Source: DATBMA01 sp036555105 | Lineage (GTDB): Bacteria; Actinomycetota; Acidimicrobiia; Spongiisociales; ZC4RG35 | Reading direction: 5' to 3' | Length of the DNA stretch: 6,620 nucleotides | NCBI GenBank assembly: GCA_036555105.1 | Contig: DATBMA010000118.1 | Location: 1 to 6,620 of the forward strand | Shown: in pieces, positions 6,482-6,620 of the stretch | How positions within the stretch are numbered: the first letter of the stretch is position 1 | Layout: each line of letters begins with the position of its first letter | Notes under the pieces: generated by a model | What the model saw: only the letters and a program-made list of their open reading frames with translations | Database searches by the model: none | What the model was told of the DNA's origin: nothing | Made by a program: the position numbers and the translations under genes

Positions 6482-6620
6482 CTAGGCTGCGAAGGGCTCG
6501 CCCTGGCTCCCGGTGGTGAGCACCAGTTGGCGCTGGGGTGGGAGCTTCAACAAGTCTGTGATATCGAGCACCCGCTCGCTCGGGATGCGAATCGCTTTGA
6601 GCTCTTGAGCGACGGTGGTG
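6482..6620 (-). pseudogene. rnj: Ribonuclease J, upstream part ending at the in-frame amber codon
   Basis: The frame is open from the right window edge to TAG at 6484-6482 and gives 45 residues ending LTTGSQGEPFAA. TGSQGEPxAALxxMA is a well-known RNase J segment in the beta-CASP region, so this is the same gene as the downstream frame. The two pieces read in one frame: GEPFAA, then stop, then SLMAAGRQKF. A leucine is normally found where the TAG stands. Because the frame is unchanged, a base substitution rather than an indel explains the break, and TTG to TAG would need one change. The remaining N-terminal half, with the metal-binding core, lies outside the window, so its integrity cannot be judged. 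Labelled pseudogene only because of the stop; a sequencing error is just as possible. Confidence 0.8.

Overview
The window comes from a GC-rich bacterium. The order RNase J, then FtsK, with similarity of both to actinobacterial forms, suggests an Actinomycetota chromosome; the class is a guess (perhaps an uncultured Acidimicrobiia-like lineage). All recognisable genes lie on the minus strand, so transcription runs from right (6620) to left (1).

Right end (5753-6620): the C-terminal half of ribonuclease J, whose N-terminal half lies beyond the window. The reading frame is broken by a single in-frame TAG at 6482-6484. Family-typical RNase J sequence continues in the same frame on both sides of it. 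This is the most notable observation in the window. Next (3391-5649) is a complete FtsK/SpoIIIE-type DNA translocase with an N-terminal membrane domain, ATPase motor and C-terminal gamma winged-helix domain. The 103-base rnj-ftsK gap holds a GC-rich hairpin and a small cluster of 8-bp tandem repeats. The 106-base ftsK-pdhA gap holds a strong 48-bp interrupted dyad.

Left half (1-3284): a tightly coupled operon for a 2-oxoacid dehydrogenase complex: E1 alpha (3284-2259), E1 beta (2262-1285) and lipoylated E2 (1285-41). Junctions are ATGA and TGATG overlaps. A further reading frame begins on the E2 stop codon and runs off the left edge. No E3 (dihydrolipoamide dehydrogenase) is visible. E1 would decarboxylate pyruvate or a branched-chain 2-oxoacid and pass the acyl group to the E2 lipoyl arm, and E2 would transfer it to CoA. 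The substrate cannot be fixed from sequence alone.

Most of the window is ordinary core metabolism and cell-cycle machinery. I do not see a defence system, mobile element, CRISPR array, tRNA or rRNA, and I do not claim a new biological system here. The points worth a second look are the amber codon in rnj, the dyad upstream of the dehydrogenase operon and the repeat cluster upstream of ftsK.
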